Assembly (NCBI RefSeq): GCF_019209835.1
Contig: NZ_JAHUTS010000003.1
Coordinates: 62,001 to 126,000 of the forward strand
DNA length: 64,000 nt
Source: Enterovibrio paralichthyis
GTDB taxonomy: Bacteria; Pseudomonadota; Gammaproteobacteria; Enterobacterales; Vibrionaceae
Reading direction: 5' to 3'
Shown here: positions 18,661 to 27,586 of the stretch, one piece after another
How positions within the stretch are numbered: position 1 is the stretch's first letter
Layout: every line of letters begins with the position of its first letter
Notes under the pieces: model-generated
What the model saw: only the letters and a program-made list of their open reading frames with translations
What the model was told of the DNA's origin: nothing
Database searches by the model: none
Position numbers and translations under genes: made by a program

Positions 18661-19143
18661 TTGACTAACAACGATATTTTGCGTCGTATCCGTTACGCGT
18701 TTGATTTTAAAGATAAAGAAGTTGTAGAAATCTTCGCGCAGGCGGATGTCACCGTTACCCTTGAGCAAGTCGAAGGCTGGATGAAGCGCGATGAAGATGA
18801 TGCGTTTGTAAAAATGAACAGCATTGAGTTGTCGTCATTCCTGAACGGTTTGATCAACCACAAGCGCGGCCGACGTGAAGGCGAGCAACCGGCGCCAGAA
18901 AGCCAGTTGAGCAACAACATGGTTTTCCAGAAACTGCGTATTGCCCTTAACCTGAAAGCAGAAGATATACTGGAAATCCTTGAACTGGCAGATTTTCGTC
19001 TGAGCAAGCACGAGCTGAGCGCATTCTTCCGCAAACCGGAAAACAAACACTACCGCCAGTGTAAAGACCAGATCCTGCGTAACTTCCTGCTGGGCGTGCA
19101 GCGTAAACTGCGTCCGGAAGATATGAGCGACTACGACGCCTAA
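18661..19143 (+). CDS. yehS: DUF1456 protein YehS
   Basis: About 160 aa made of two similar ~70-residue halves: NDILRRIRYAFDFKDKEVVEIFAQAD and MVFQKLRIALNLKAEDILEILELADF, each followed by a similar helical segment (MNSIELSSFLNGLINHKRG; CKDQILRNFLLGVQRK). This duplicated arrangement is that of DUF1456/YehS, of unknown function. A TTG start at 18661 preceded by AGGAAT gives the family-typical N-terminus; an in-frame ATG at 18622 would add 13 residues with no ribosome binding site. A shared terminator with rhlE lies downstream. Confidence 0.85.
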   Translation: MTNNDILRRIRYAFDFKDKEVVEIFAQADVTVTLEQVEGWMKRDEDDAFVKMNSIELSSFLNGLINHKRGRREGEQPAPESQLSNNMVFQKLRIALNLKAEDILEILELADFRLSKHELSAFFRKPENKHYRQCKDQILRNFLLGVQRKLRPEDMSDYDA

Positions 19144-19172
19144 GTCTGGAAAGCGCTGAAAAAGTTAAAACA

Positions 19173-19192
19173 AAGCCCGGCTCGCCGGGCTT
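19173..19192. terminator. Bidirectional terminator between yehS and rhlE
   Basis: 8-bp stem AAGCCCGG (19173-19180) / CCGGGCTT (19185-19192). The minus-strand side continues TGTTTTAAC and the plus side TAGTTGTCTTTG, so it probably serves the two convergent genes. Confidence 0.75.
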
Positions 19193-19233
19193 AGTTGTCT
19201 TTGTTGTCTTTGTTGTTGCTACCGCAAACGGCG

Positions 19234-20469
19234 CTATCCGCGCCCTTTGGGTTTGAACTGTTTGATGCTTTTCTTGGCGTTGGTGCGACGGTTGGCTTTT
19301 TTGTCCCGTGGCGCACGTTTGCGCTCGCTGGTTGCAGTTTCCGACGCCGGTTTGTCGGTGACCGGAAATCCCTCCAGTTCCAACAAAGGTAGTTCACGGC
19401 CAGTCAGCTGGCGGATGGCGTTCAAGGCTTCAGTTTCACCGTGGCAAACCAGCGAAAGCGCCAGACCGTTTTCACCGGCACGTGCGGTGCGGCCTACACG
19501 GTGTACATACACAGGTGCGTTGGCAGGCAAATCCGCATTGATCACCACAGGCAGGGCATCAATATGAATACCGCGTGAAAGCAAGTCTGTGGCAATCAGT
19601 ACCTGCAGTTTACCTGCCTTGAAATCTGCCAGCGTTTGCTCTCGGGCGGACTGATCTTTATCGCCGTGCAATGCAGCCACCGACAAACTCGCTTTGGCCA
19701 GCCTTTTCGCCAAGGCATCGGCACTGCCTTTCTCTGCGACAAACACCAGCAGCTGTTTCCAGGCATGTTGCTTGATCAGCGCAATCAACGCCTGTGCTTT
19801 GCTGCCTTTGTTAACCAGATACAAACGCTCTTCGATGTCTTCCACCACGCTGTTCTTTTCATGTGCTTCAATGCGCACCGGTTTAAACAGCAGAGAGTCA
19901 GCAATGGATTCCAGCGCAGCAGGCATGGTGGCGGAAAACAGCAAGGTCTGACGTTTGGCAGGCATGGCTGCCATAATGCGTTGCACATCCGGCCAGAAGC
20001 CCATTTCCAGCAAGCGGTCTGCTTCATCCATTGCCCAGACGGTCATGGCATCCAGTGACACCACACCCTGGTTGATGAAATCGAGCAAACGGCCGGTGGT
20101 TGCGACAACCAACTGGGCGTTTTCCAGTTCGGGAATCTGCTGCGCCTGGTCAACACCACCACAAAGCATCACTACCTTGATACCCAACGGCGTTGCCACC
20201 TGGTTTAACGCAACGCTTACCTGCGCCGCCAGTTCACGGGTCGGCACCAACACCACGCCCTGCACCTGATTTACACCGGCATCGATACGCTGCAGCATCG
20301 GCAGGCCAAACGCCAGCGTTTTACCGCTGCCGGTTTGTGCCAGTGCCAGAACATCTGAGCCACGGAGCACAGCAGGAATAGCCTGTTGCTGGATGCGGGT
20401 TGGCGTCGTCATTTGCGCAGGCAGTGCGCGCAAGATGTCAGAAGAAAGGGTCAGGGTATCGAAAGTCAT
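19234..20469 (-). CDS. DEAD-box RNA helicase, RhlE-type
   Basis: Protein of 411 aa. The helicase core contains the Q motif (TRIQQQAIP), motif I AQTGSGKT (44-51), Ia PTRELAAQ, Ib TTGRLLDF, motif II DEAD (148-151), motif III SAT (179-181), motif IV/V (IATDLLSRGIHI) and motif VI HRVGRTARAG. A basic low-complexity tail follows (ERKRAPRDKKANRRTNAKKSIKQF), the RNA-binding tail common in RhlE and SrmB relatives. Likely an ATP-dependent RNA remodeller in ribosome assembly or mRNA turnover. The subfamily is close to RhlE but not certain. Monocistronic. Confidence 0.9.
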   Translation of the reverse strand: MTFDTLTLSSDILRALPAQMTTPTRIQQQAIPAVLRGSDVLALAQTGSGKTLAFGLPMLQRIDAGVNQVQGVVLVPTRELAAQVSVALNQVATPLGIKVVMLCGGVDQAQQIPELENAQLVVATTGRLLDFINQGVVSLDAMTVWAMDEADRLLEMGFWPDVQRIMAAMPAKRQTLLFSATMPAALESIADSLLFKPVRIEAHEKNSVVEDIEERLYLVNKGSKAQALIALIKQHAWKQLLVFVAEKGSADALAKRLAKASLSVAALHGDKDQSAREQTLADFKAGKLQVLIATDLLSRGIHIDALPVVINADLPANAPVYVHRVGRTARAGENGLALSLVCHGETEALNAIRQLTGRELPLLELEGFPVTDKPASETATSERKRAPRDKKANRRTNAKKSIKQFKPKGRG

Positions 20470-20582
20470 GGTCAGTTACGGTTAGACGTTAGGGGCGCGA
20501 AGTCTATCAGTCTGCGCAACGAAGTTGTACCTGATTATAGAAAAGGAAAGGGCGGGCATTTCCCCCGCCTCTGAGTTGGTGG

Positions 20583-20850
20583 ATATACCCAAACAACCTG
20601 AAGATGCAGGATTCAGCGAGATTGACTGGCGTTGTGATCGCGGCGTTCCTTTGTAGGTGTAGTCACCTCCATCAAAAAGGAACAACAAAGAGCACGGCGT
20701 CAGTCAACTCGCCCAAAGGGAGGCAATCAATGCGCCCACTTCTTCGTTAAATTCCACGGAAATAGAACGACTATTCCTCGTAAAATTTGCCTCGAATTGA
20801 ACACATTGATGACCTCTGAATGCGAGCATCTTCAGGTCGTTTGGGTATAT
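20583..20850. mobile_element. MITE-like 268-bp element with 25-bp terminal inverted repeats
   Basis: The ends are near-perfect inverted repeats: 20583-20607 (ATATACCCAAACAACCTGAA...) and 20826-20850, 24 of 25 positions matching after reverse complementing. The interior has no transposase and no good ORF; it holds a small palindrome (AGGTGTAGTCACCT region near 20655). It lies between rhlE and the VOC gene, its right end one base past the VOC stop codon. A damaged solo copy is at 40375-40415. The end sequence is familiar from Vibrionaceae intergenic repeats; family assignment is from memory. Confidence 0.75.
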
Positions 20851-20851
20851 G

Positions 20852-21205
20852 TTATTTGTCAGACCAAACCGCAAACTCATTACCGCTCGGCTCGGTAAAG
20901 TGAAAGCGCCGTCCGCCGGGAAACGGGAAAATCGGTTTGATGATTTCGCCGCCGCTTTGACGGATGTTGGTCTCCGTCTGTTCCAGATGCTCGCTGTAAA
21001 ACACCAGAAGTGCCGAGCCGGAATCGGTGGTTGAATGTTGCTCGGAGCGGAAGAACCCGCCGTCCAGCCCTTCATCGCTAAAGGCGGTGTAATCAGGGCC
21101 ATAGTCAGTGAAGTTCCAGCCGAAGGCTTGGGTAAAGAAGGATTTTGTCGAAAGCAGATCGCGGGCAGGAAATTCAACATAGTTGAGTTTCTGATGTTGA
21201 TTCAT
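20852..21205 (-). CDS. VOC-family (glyoxalase-like) protein
   Basis: Protein of 117 aa, one vicinal-oxygen-chelate unit of two beta-alpha-beta-beta-beta modules: LNYVEFPARDLLSTKSFFTQAFGWNFTDYG then FHFTEPSGNEFAVWSDK. The spacing suits the small VOC proteins related to glyoxalase or bleomycin resistance. Substrate unknown. The first module has Glu rather than His at the usual metal site (NYVEF), so metal binding is uncertain. ATG 21205 has GGAG 7 nt upstream. The MITE abuts the stop codon. Confidence 0.85.
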   Translation of the reverse strand: MNQHQKLNYVEFPARDLLSTKSFFTQAFGWNFTDYGPDYTAFSDEGLDGGFFRSEQHSTTDSGSALLVFYSEHLEQTETNIRQSGGEIIKPIFPFPGGRRFHFTEPSGNEFAVWSDK

Positions 21206-21539
21206 AGGCTCACTCCAAAAGGTGCTGCAACAGGGCAGGTCGCAAGGTTTAAATAGAAATATAGATACAGAATACGGTAACGCGCTGATGGTCATTGGGA
21301 TCAGTGCCGCTTTACCTGCAACGGGGAATGGTTGTTTTCTGCTTAGATTCCCACAACTTGACTTATCCAACACACGCTCAGTTACCCTGTGTATACCAGA
21401 TAAAAAAATCGCGATCCCGGTCGCCACGCTTGCCCCAAAATTCAGTGTGATCACTGAATTGCCATCTGGATGTCATTGAAGTGACATCCACCACATTGAA
21501 GGTAACGGGCTGTTGTCAGTGATATAAAAGGAATTTGTC
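21206..21539. promoter_or_regulatory. Divergent promoter region with two adjacent inverted repeats
   Basis: This 334-bp gap separates the minus-strand VOC gene from the phytase-like gene. Two perfect 9-bp hairpins lie side by side: AATTCAGTG (21439-21447) / CACTGAATT (21452-21460), and TGGATGTCA (21467-21475) / TGACATCCA (21482-21490). They end about 50 bp before the ATG at 21540, so they lie in the promoter or leader of the phytase-like gene. No T run follows either. Confidence 0.5.
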
Positions 21540-23747
21540 ATGCGCCGCTCGCCCCAGTTACTTTTCTCTGTGCTTGCCCTGTCAATCAGTGCGGGATTAC
21601 ACGCCGCCGAGACTCAGACTTTTAACCGTATCTCCTCGGTGTCGACCGTTGAAAATCTGCCACCGGGGCAGCCGCAGGAAACGGAAACCTCGGCAGAAAT
21701 CATTGCAGTGAGTGAAGATGGAAACACCCTGGTGTATTCAGACAGCCCGATGAAAGGCGTGGGTTTGGTAGATATTTCAAACCCAGAAAAACCCGCAGGG
21801 AAAGGGTTCATTTCCATGGAGGGCGAACCGACCTCCGTCGCGGTGCTGAATGACACCTTTGTCACCGGCGTGAACACCTCTAAGAGTTTTACCGAACCGT
21901 CCGGGTATCTGGTGCAGCGCAATATCAATACCGGGAAACAGATGTGGAAGTGCGATCTTGGCGGACAACCTGATTCCGTTGCGGTGGCAAAAGATGGCAG
22001 TTTTGTCGCCGTGGCTATCGAAAACGAGCGCGATGAAGATCTGAATGATGGCGACCTGCCGCAAATGCCCGCGGGTTACCTGACGTTGGTGCCGGTAAAA
22101 GGTGGCCAGTTGGTTTGCGCTGAGCAAAAGAAGGTTGAGATGACTGGGCTGGCGGAAATTGCACCCAGCGATCCTGAGCCTGAGTTTGTTGATATCAACA
22201 GTCTGGGCGAAGTGGTTGTGACCCTTCAGGAAAACAACCACCTTGCTATCGTGAATGGCAAAACCGGGGAAATCATCAACCACTTTCCGGCAGGCAGTGT
22301 TGATTTGGATAACGTGGATATTGAGGAAGAGCGCGCCCTGACCTTTGATGGCAAACAGCCAAACCGTAAACGCGAACCGGATGCGGTGAAATGGCTGGAT
22401 GATGAGCGTTTCGTGATCGCCAACGAAGGGGATTACCAGGGCGGCTCCCGCGGGTTTACCATCTTCAACAAGCAAGGTGATGTGCTATACGAGTCGGGGC
22501 TCGATTTTGAATACCGTGTCGCTCAGGCAGGGCACTATCCGGAAAAACGCTCCGGCAATAAAGGGGCTGAGCCGGAGGGCTTGGCGGTGGGCGAATTTAA
22601 CGGCCAACGTTACATCTTTGTGTTGTCTGAACGTGGCTCCGTTGTTGGCGTGTACCGAGATACTGGCGCAGCACCGGAGTTTGTACAGTTGCTTCCATCG
22701 GGCATTGCGCCGGAATCCGCTGTGACCATCCCTGAGCGCGGGCTGTTCGTGACGGCGAATGAAAAAGATTTGATTGAAGACGGTGGCCCGCGTGCCCATG
22801 TCATGGTTTACCAGATGATGGACAAAGCGCCTGAGTATCCGCAGATTGAATCAGTGATGGTCGATGGCAAACCGATTGGATGGGGCGCGCTTTCCGGACT
22901 GGTCGCAGACCCGGAACATGACGGCATTCTCTACGCGGTCAATGACAGTTTCTATGCGAAACAGCCCTCCATTTTCGTGATTGATGCAGCGTCCAAACCG
23001 GCCAAAATTGCCGAACGTATTTTGGTGAAGCGCAACGGAAAAGCCGCAGAGAAGCTCGATTTGGAAGGCATTACCACCGACGGCAATGGCGGATTCTGGC
23101 TTGCGTCTGAAGGCCGCACAGACAAAGGCATTCCCCATGCTCTTTACCGGACTGATGGCAAGGGCAATATTGTCGAAACCGTCCCTTTCCCGCCTGACCT
23201 GCTAGCAGTGGAAAAACGCTTTGGCGCGGAAGGTATCACCCGGGTTGGCGATACGCTCTGGATCGCCATCCAGCGCAGCTGGAAAGATGACCCGGAAAAC
23301 AGCGTGAAACTGGTGCAGTACAACACCCAAACCGGCGAGTGGAAAGCCGTCCGATATCCAACAGAGAAAGTAGACAAAGGTTGGGTGGGGTTATCGGAAA
23401 TCACCGCGTATGAAGGTGCGCTTTTCATTATTGAACGTGACAACCAGATTGGCGATAACGCCAGGGTTAAACAGTTGACCCGCGTGATTCTGGCAGATGC
23501 CAAGCCAGCGCCGTTGGGAGGCAAGTTGCCGTTGGTGAGAAAAGACGTGGTGTATGACTTCCTGCCGGATCTGAAAGCGCAGGGCGGCTATGTCACTGAC
23601 AAAATCGAAGGCTTTGCCATCACCAAAGAAGGCATCGCGTACGCAGTGACAGACAATGACGGCGTTGATGACAGCAGTGGAGAAACCTTCTTCTTTATGC
23701 TGACCAAAGAGGGTAAACCGCTCAATTTCAACACTCTGCGTCCGTAA
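21540..23747 (+). CDS. Secreted phytase-like esterase-domain protein
   Basis: Protein of 735 aa with a signal peptide (LLFSVLALSISAGLHA|AETQ). The first ~400 residues have a repeating WD/YVTN-like beta-propeller pattern (EIIAVSEDGNTLVYSD, EPTSVAVLNDTFVTG, QPDSVAVAKDGSFVAVAIENE, EPDAVKWLDDERFVIANEGD). The C-terminal ~300 residues match the family named esterase-like activity of phytase (LSGLVADPEHDGILYAVNDSF, DLEGITTDGNGGFWLASEGR, FGAEGITRVGDTLWIAIQRSW, KIEGFAITKEGIAYAVTDND). Probably periplasmic or extracellular; phosphate-ester hydrolysis is a family-name inference only. AAAGGAAT precedes the ATG. Confidence 0.82.
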   Translation: MRRSPQLLFSVLALSISAGLHAAETQTFNRISSVSTVENLPPGQPQETETSAEIIAVSEDGNTLVYSDSPMKGVGLVDISNPEKPAGKGFISMEGEPTSVAVLNDTFVTGVNTSKSFTEPSGYLVQRNINTGKQMWKCDLGGQPDSVAVAKDGSFVAVAIENERDEDLNDGDLPQMPAGYLTLVPVKGGQLVCAEQKKVEMTGLAEIAPSDPEPEFVDINSLGEVVVTLQENNHLAIVNGKTGEIINHFPAGSVDLDNVDIEEERALTFDGKQPNRKREPDAVKWLDDERFVIANEGDYQGGSRGFTIFNKQGDVLYESGLDFEYRVAQAGHYPEKRSGNKGAEPEGLAVGEFNGQRYIFVLSERGSVVGVYRDTGAAPEFVQLLPSGIAPESAVTIPERGLFVTANEKDLIEDGGPRAHVMVYQMMDKAPEYPQIESVMVDGKPIGWGALSGLVADPEHDGILYAVNDSFYAKQPSIFVIDAASKPAKIAERILVKRNGKAAEKLDLEGITTDGNGGFWLASEGRTDKGIPHALYRTDGKGNIVETVPFPPDLLAVEKRFGAEGITRVGDTLWIAIQRSWKDDPENSVKLVQYNTQTGEWKAVRYPTEKVDKGWVGLSEITAYEGALFIIERDNQIGDNARVKQLTRVILADAKPAPLGGKLPLVRKDVVYDFLPDLKAQGGYVTDKIEGFAITKEGIAYAVTDNDGVDDSSGETFFFMLTKEGKPLNFNTLRP

Positions 23748-23778
23748 ACTGACAAATAACGCATTCATTGTTTTCAAA

Positions 23779-23811
23779 AGGTCGGCTTTAACGCCGACCT
23801 CTTTAGTTTTT
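23779..23811 (+). terminator. Terminator of the phytase-like gene
   Basis: 8-bp stem AGGTCGGC (23779-23786) / GCCGACCT (23793-23800) followed by CTTTAGTTTTT. Confidence 0.8.
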
Positions 23812-24015
23812 ACACTGTATACCTATTCCCAAAACCTTTTCTGTCGGCGGTCTGGCGCATTTCTTCCTCACTCCCGTGAACAATACACCGCGCCGTGGCC
23901 AACCTTACAAAATTGTATAGTTGCGGCAAGCTTGGCGAAAAGAGTGCTGGGTATAGTTATCTCATCGACAGGGAGCAGTCCTTGTCCAGTGACGAACAGT
24001 AACGAGGAAATAACA

Positions 24016-24558
24016 ATGAAAAAGAACGTATTTAAGCCTGCTGCTCTTTCTGCCCTGATTGGCCTTTCTGCAATGATGGCGGTAGGTACCGCAAACGCTG
24101 GTGATGCACCAAACACCATGAACCAGGATGCATTCAGCTTGCTGCAAGCGGTTGAGATTGCGCAAAACACCACAGGTGGTGTAGCTCTGGAAGCTGACCG
24201 CGATATGGAGCATGGCCAGGCTGTGTATGAAATCGAACTGGTTGGCAAAGACGGCATGGATATCAAAGCGGTGATCAACGCTTCCAACGGTGAAGTGATC
24301 AAAACCAAAAGCCGCCGTGACCACGACGGTGACGACCATGACGACGACATGACAGATGCAGAGTGGATGTCACACATCAACAACGGCACGTTTATGTCAC
24401 TGGAGCAGGCGGTTAAACAGGCGGAAGCGGAATTTGGCGGTAAGGCCTACAGCGCAGAGCACGATGATGATCACGGCCGCACCAGCTACGAAATCAAACT
24501 GGTAGATGCCAACGGTAAACGTGTTGAAAAACACCTTGATGCCAATATCGCAAAATAA
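24016..24558 (+). CDS. Periplasmic protein with two PepSY domains
   Basis: Protein of 180 aa with a signal peptide (SALIGLSAMMAVGTANA|GDAP). Two PepSY repeats: one at ~38-95 (LLQAVEIAQNTTGG...YEIELVGKDGMDIKAVINASNGEVI) and one at ~128-178 (MSLEQAVKQAEAEFGGKAYSAE...YEIKLVDANGKRVEKHLDA). They are joined by an Asp/His-rich linker (RDHDGDDHDDDMTD) that could bind divalent metal. AACGAGGAAA precedes ATG 24016. First gene of a run leading into a two-component system; PepSY proteins often accompany such kinases, so a ligand or inhibitor role in signalling is likely. Confidence 0.88.
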   Translation: MKKNVFKPAALSALIGLSAMMAVGTANAGDAPNTMNQDAFSLLQAVEIAQNTTGGVALEADRDMEHGQAVYEIELVGKDGMDIKAVINASNGEVIKTKSRRDHDGDDHDDDMTDAEWMSHINNGTFMSLEQAVKQAEAEFGGKAYSAEHDDDHGRTSYEIKLVDANGKRVEKHLDANIAK

Positions 24559-24579
24559 GCGTCCGTCCAACAGATATTG

Positions 24580-24605
24580 CGTGGCGTAGCGAAAAATACG
24601 CCACG
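24580..24605. promoter_or_regulatory. Intercistronic hairpin downstream of the PepSY gene
   Basis: 9-bp stem CGTGGCGTA (24580-24588) / TACGCCACG (24597-24605) without a following T run. It may act as a processing or stabilising structure between the abundant PepSY mRNA and the downstream regulatory genes. Confidence 0.4.
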
Positions 24606-24653
24606 TAAACCGACCCGATGCCATTCGGCGCAATAGCCACTTTGGAGGCAGTT

Positions 24654-24923
24654 ATGACAGAACAGACAGTTAAGCAAACTTACTGGCAACGAACGAAAAA
24701 CGCAGTGAAAAAACTGCGTCAGGAAGGGCCGAAAGCCCTGTTTGAGGTCTTCAGCTTTTCACTGCTTTTTATGCTGGGACTGGTTACACTTGGCATGAGT
24801 TTACTCGCCGGCGTGGCCGCGATCCTTATCGCCAAATGGCATCAACGTAAGATGCAAAACGACGTTGCCAACCCGGACTACAATCCAAAAGAAGAAAATA
24901 ACCAACCTATTACTGCGGTGTAA
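24654..24923 (+). CDS. Small inner-membrane protein in the PepSY/two-component run
   Basis: Protein of 89 aa: a basic N-terminus (YWQRTKNAVKKLRQEG), one or two membrane helices (SFSLLFMLGLVTLGMSLLAGVAAILIA) and a polar C-terminal tail. ATG 24654 has GGAGG 6 nt upstream; the longer frame to 24618 is unlikely. Not a family I can name. It sits 27 nt before the response regulator and is probably co-transcribed, perhaps as an accessory to the kinase. Confidence 0.75.
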   Translation: MTEQTVKQTYWQRTKNAVKKLRQEGPKALFEVFSFSLLFMLGLVTLGMSLLAGVAAILIAKWHQRKMQNDVANPDYNPKEENNQPITAV

Positions 24924-24950
24924 ACCGCAGTCTCTGACGAGTGAGTTTCT

Positions 24951-25643
24951 ATGCGCGTATTGCTGGTGGAGGACGATGTAAGCCTTAGCCGTTTTATTGA
25001 AAAAGGGCTGAAAGAAGCCGGGCATCAGGTAGAAGTGACAGACAATGGCAAAGTTGCCCTGTCCCTTAGCCTGACCGAAAGCTACGACGTGGCGATTGTC
25101 GATCGCATGTTGCCCGGGCTTGATGGCTTATCTCTGGTAAAAGCACTGCGTGCAGCCCAAGTTGGTACACCTATCCTGTTCCTTACTGCACTTGGCGGCG
25201 TTGACGATCGCGTTGAAGGCCTTGAGGCCGGGGGCGATGACTATCTCACCAAACCGTTCGCGTTTTCTGAATTGCTGGCGCGTGTTACGGCGCTTTCCCG
25301 CCGCGCAGTGCTCAAATCTACCGAAGCCGACCCACAACTGACCTATGGTGATGTGGTGCTGAACCTTTTCGAGCACACGGCTACCCGTCAAGGGCAGGCG
25401 CTGGATTTGCAGCCCAAGGAATTCCGTATTCTTGAGCTTTTCCTGCGTCATCCGGGGCGTGTGATCACCCGAACCATGTTGCTTGAGCATGTGTGGGATA
25501 TCCATTTCGACCCGCAAACCAGTGTGGTGGAAACCCATATCAGCCGCCTTCGCAACAAGCTGGAAAAACCTTTTGGTGACACCCTGATCCAGACTGTGCG
25601 CGGTGCAGGTTATAAGCTGGAACGCAAAGAGGACGCGCAATGA
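24951..25643 (+). CDS. OmpR/PhoB-family response regulator
   Basis: Protein of 230 aa. The receiver domain has the acidic pair Glu7/Asp8-Asp9 (LLVEDD), phospho-acceptor Asp51 (VAIVDRMLPGLDG), Thr79 (FLTALGG) and Lys101 (LTKPF). The C-terminal winged helix is typical of OmpR regulators (LDLQPKEFRILELFLRHPGRVITR, VVETHISRLRNKLEK, IQTVRGAGYKL). The last 4 nt overlap the kinase gene (ATGA), so the two are translationally coupled. Target genes cannot be told from sequence; self-regulation and control of the PepSY gene are usual in such arrangements. Confidence 0.93.
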   Translation: MRVLLVEDDVSLSRFIEKGLKEAGHQVEVTDNGKVALSLSLTESYDVAIVDRMLPGLDGLSLVKALRAAQVGTPILFLTALGGVDDRVEGLEAGGDDYLTKPFAFSELLARVTALSRRAVLKSTEADPQLTYGDVVLNLFEHTATRQGQALDLQPKEFRILELFLRHPGRVITRTMLLEHVWDIHFDPQTSVVETHISRLRNKLEKPFGDTLIQTVRGAGYKLERKEDAQ

Positions 25644-26848
25644 AGCAGCGTGCGTCCGTCTGGTTTAACCGCCATTTTTCTCCTGCACGGATATCTGCAA
25701 TGCTGCCGCGCTGGGCGAAAAGTTCTGCCACCCAGCAGGGCATGATGTTTGGCGCGGTGTCCCTGATAAGCCTGGTGCTGATGGCATCGGTGACTTACTT
25801 CTATGTGGAACATGAATTGAAAAGCCAGAACCGGGAGATCGTTAAAGAAACCCGGGAGTTGGCGCAAGGGCATCAGAAAGAAATTGATGATGACCCGATT
25901 GACGACGAAGACATCCTCACCGTTCTGATGTCTGGCTTTGTGCTGGCGGGGGTTCTGGTCTCCCTGTTTACCGTGGCACTGATCGTGGCAATGAGCCGCC
26001 ACAGTCAGAAACGCATTACCCGTATTGAGCAGGTATTGGCGCAGGCGGCGGAAGGTGACCTTTCTGCCCGCACCGGTGAGCGCTATACAGTGAACGATCT
26101 GGCGCAGATTTCGGTATCGCTGGATGACATGCTTTCGCGCCTGCAAGGCTCGGTGGCCGCCATGAGCGATATCTCTGCCAACATCGCCCATGAGCTGAAA
26201 ACCCCCATCACCCGTTTACGTCACAACCTGCTGACGCTGAAAGAAGAAGCGGATGAAATGGGCAGCCAATGCAGTGACAGCTTCCTCAACGAAATGGAAA
26301 ACGCGCTGAACGATTCCCAGCGTCTGGCCTCGATTTTTGATGCATTGCTTCGCATCTCCCAGATTAAATCCGGTGCCCGTCGTGCGCGTTTCAGCCAGAT
26401 TGACCTCACTGCCGTGGTCGCGACCGTGGCGGAGATATATGAGGATGTGGCCGACGACGCAGGCATGTTGCTGACGGTGGAAAAACCTGACTCGCCGCTT
26501 TGGTTGCAGGGTGACCGTGAATTGCTTATCCAGCAGGTCGCTAATCTGATTGAAAACGCCCTGCGTTATTGCCCAGCGGGCAGCACCATCCGCTTGCGTT
26601 GTGGTGGCAACCCCACTGACGGTGCAGTGTGGCTGGATGTGACTGACAATGGCCCCGGTATTCCTGAATCGGAAAAAGCGCGGGTATTTGAACGCCTGTA
26701 CCGGGTGGACAAAAGCCGCACAGACGGTGGGCTGGGACTGGGACTTTCGCTGGCAAAAGCCGTCGCCGGACTGCATCATGGCGATATTCGCCTTGAAGAT
26801 GCCCATCCGGGACTTCGGGTCCGCGTCACCATGCCGGGGGCGCAGTAA
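25640..26848 (+). CDS. Sensor histidine kinase with short acidic periplasmic loop
   Basis: Protein of 402 aa. Membrane helices at ~36-56 and ~95-118 enclose a periplasmic segment of only ~38 residues with an acidic patch (EIDDDPIDDEDI). A HAMP linker (~120-170) leads to the dimerisation domain with phospho-acceptor His184 (NIAHELKTPITRLRHNL). The ATPase domain has the N box (NLIENALRY), G1 (DNGPGIPE), F box (VFERLYRV) and G2 (GGLGLGLSLAK). The sensor loop is far smaller than PhoQ's but its acidity recalls divalent-cation or cationic-peptide sensing. Partner of the upstream response regulator. Confidence 0.93.
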   Translation: MKQRASVWFNRHFSPARISAMLPRWAKSSATQQGMMFGAVSLISLVLMASVTYFYVEHELKSQNREIVKETRELAQGHQKEIDDDPIDDEDILTVLMSGFVLAGVLVSLFTVALIVAMSRHSQKRITRIEQVLAQAAEGDLSARTGERYTVNDLAQISVSLDDMLSRLQGSVAAMSDISANIAHELKTPITRLRHNLLTLKEEADEMGSQCSDSFLNEMENALNDSQRLASIFDALLRISQIKSGARRARFSQIDLTAVVATVAEIYEDVADDAGMLLTVEKPDSPLWLQGDRELLIQQVANLIENALRYCPAGSTIRLRCGGNPTDGAVWLDVTDNGPGIPESEKARVFERLYRVDKSRTDGGLGLGLSLAKAVAGLHHGDIRLEDAHPGLRVRVTMPGAQ

Positions 26849-26872
26849 GTTCAACAGTCAGGACGGACAAAT

Positions 26873-27586
26873 ATGTATACCGATAAAGTGGTGGTGATCA
26901 CCGGTGGCAGCAACGGCATCGGTGCTGCGCTGGTCGATGCTTATGCTGAACGCGATGCTGTCGTGGTGAATCTGGATATCGCCGAAGGCGGGGCAACTCG
27001 CGGCTATTTTATTCAAACGGATCTGGCGGACAAAGCCGCTATCGCTGCCGCTTTTGCGGAAATCCGCAGCCGTTTTGGTACGGTGCATGTGTTGATTAAC
27101 AACGGTGCTATCACCACGTTCAACAAGCCAGTCGCGGAATTGGCGCCGGAAGAGTTTGCCAATGTCGTGAACGTCAATCTGGTTGGGGCATTTACCTGTG
27201 CCAGTGAAATGATTGCTGCCAATCAGGGGCAGGATTATGGTCGTATCATCAATATTGCCTCCACCCGCTGGCAGCAAAACGAAAGCGGTTGGGATGCCTA
27301 TGGCGCATCAAAAGGCGGTTTGGTGTCACTCAGCCAGTCGCTGGTGAACTCGCTTTCTGAAACACCTATCACCGTGAATACGGTCAGCCCAGGTTGGATC
27401 CAGACCTCTGATTACGACGCGCTGCGCGACATTGACCACGCCCAGCACCCGTCGCGTCGTGTTGGTAAACCGAAAGATATCGTCAATGCCTGCCTGTTTT
27501 TATCCGATGCAGAGAATGATTTCGTTAACGGTGCCAACATTGTGGTGGATGGCGGCATGACCAAAAAGATGATTTATCACGACTGA
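26873..27586 (+). CDS. Short-chain dehydrogenase/reductase
   Basis: Protein of 237 aa, classical SDR: cofactor motif TGGSNGIG (10-17), the NNG stretch (INNGAIT; NNAG in most members), Ser130, Tyr143 and Lys147 as the catalytic set (NIAS...YGASKGG) and the usual C-terminus (VNGANIVVDGG). The acidic Asp after the second beta strand (VVNLDIAEG) points to NAD(H) rather than NADP(H). Substrate unknown. It follows the kinase by 24 nt and overlaps the next gene by one base (TGATG), so it belongs to the same run. Confidence 0.9.
   Translation: MYTDKVVVITGGSNGIGAALVDAYAERDAVVVNLDIAEGGATRGYFIQTDLADKAAIAAAFAEIRSRFGTVHVLINNGAITTFNKPVAELAPEEFANVVNVNLVGAFTCASEMIAANQGQDYGRIINIASTRWQQNESGWDAYGASKGGLVSLSQSLVNSLSETPITVNTVSPGWIQTSDYDALRDIDHAQHPSRRVGKPKDIVNACLFLSDAENDFVNGANIVVDGGMTKKMIYHD

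Noticed and set aside
20704..20850. Coding frame through the MITE into the VOC gene region
   Set aside because: It crosses the terminal repeat and has no start signal; the true VOC gene ends at 20852.
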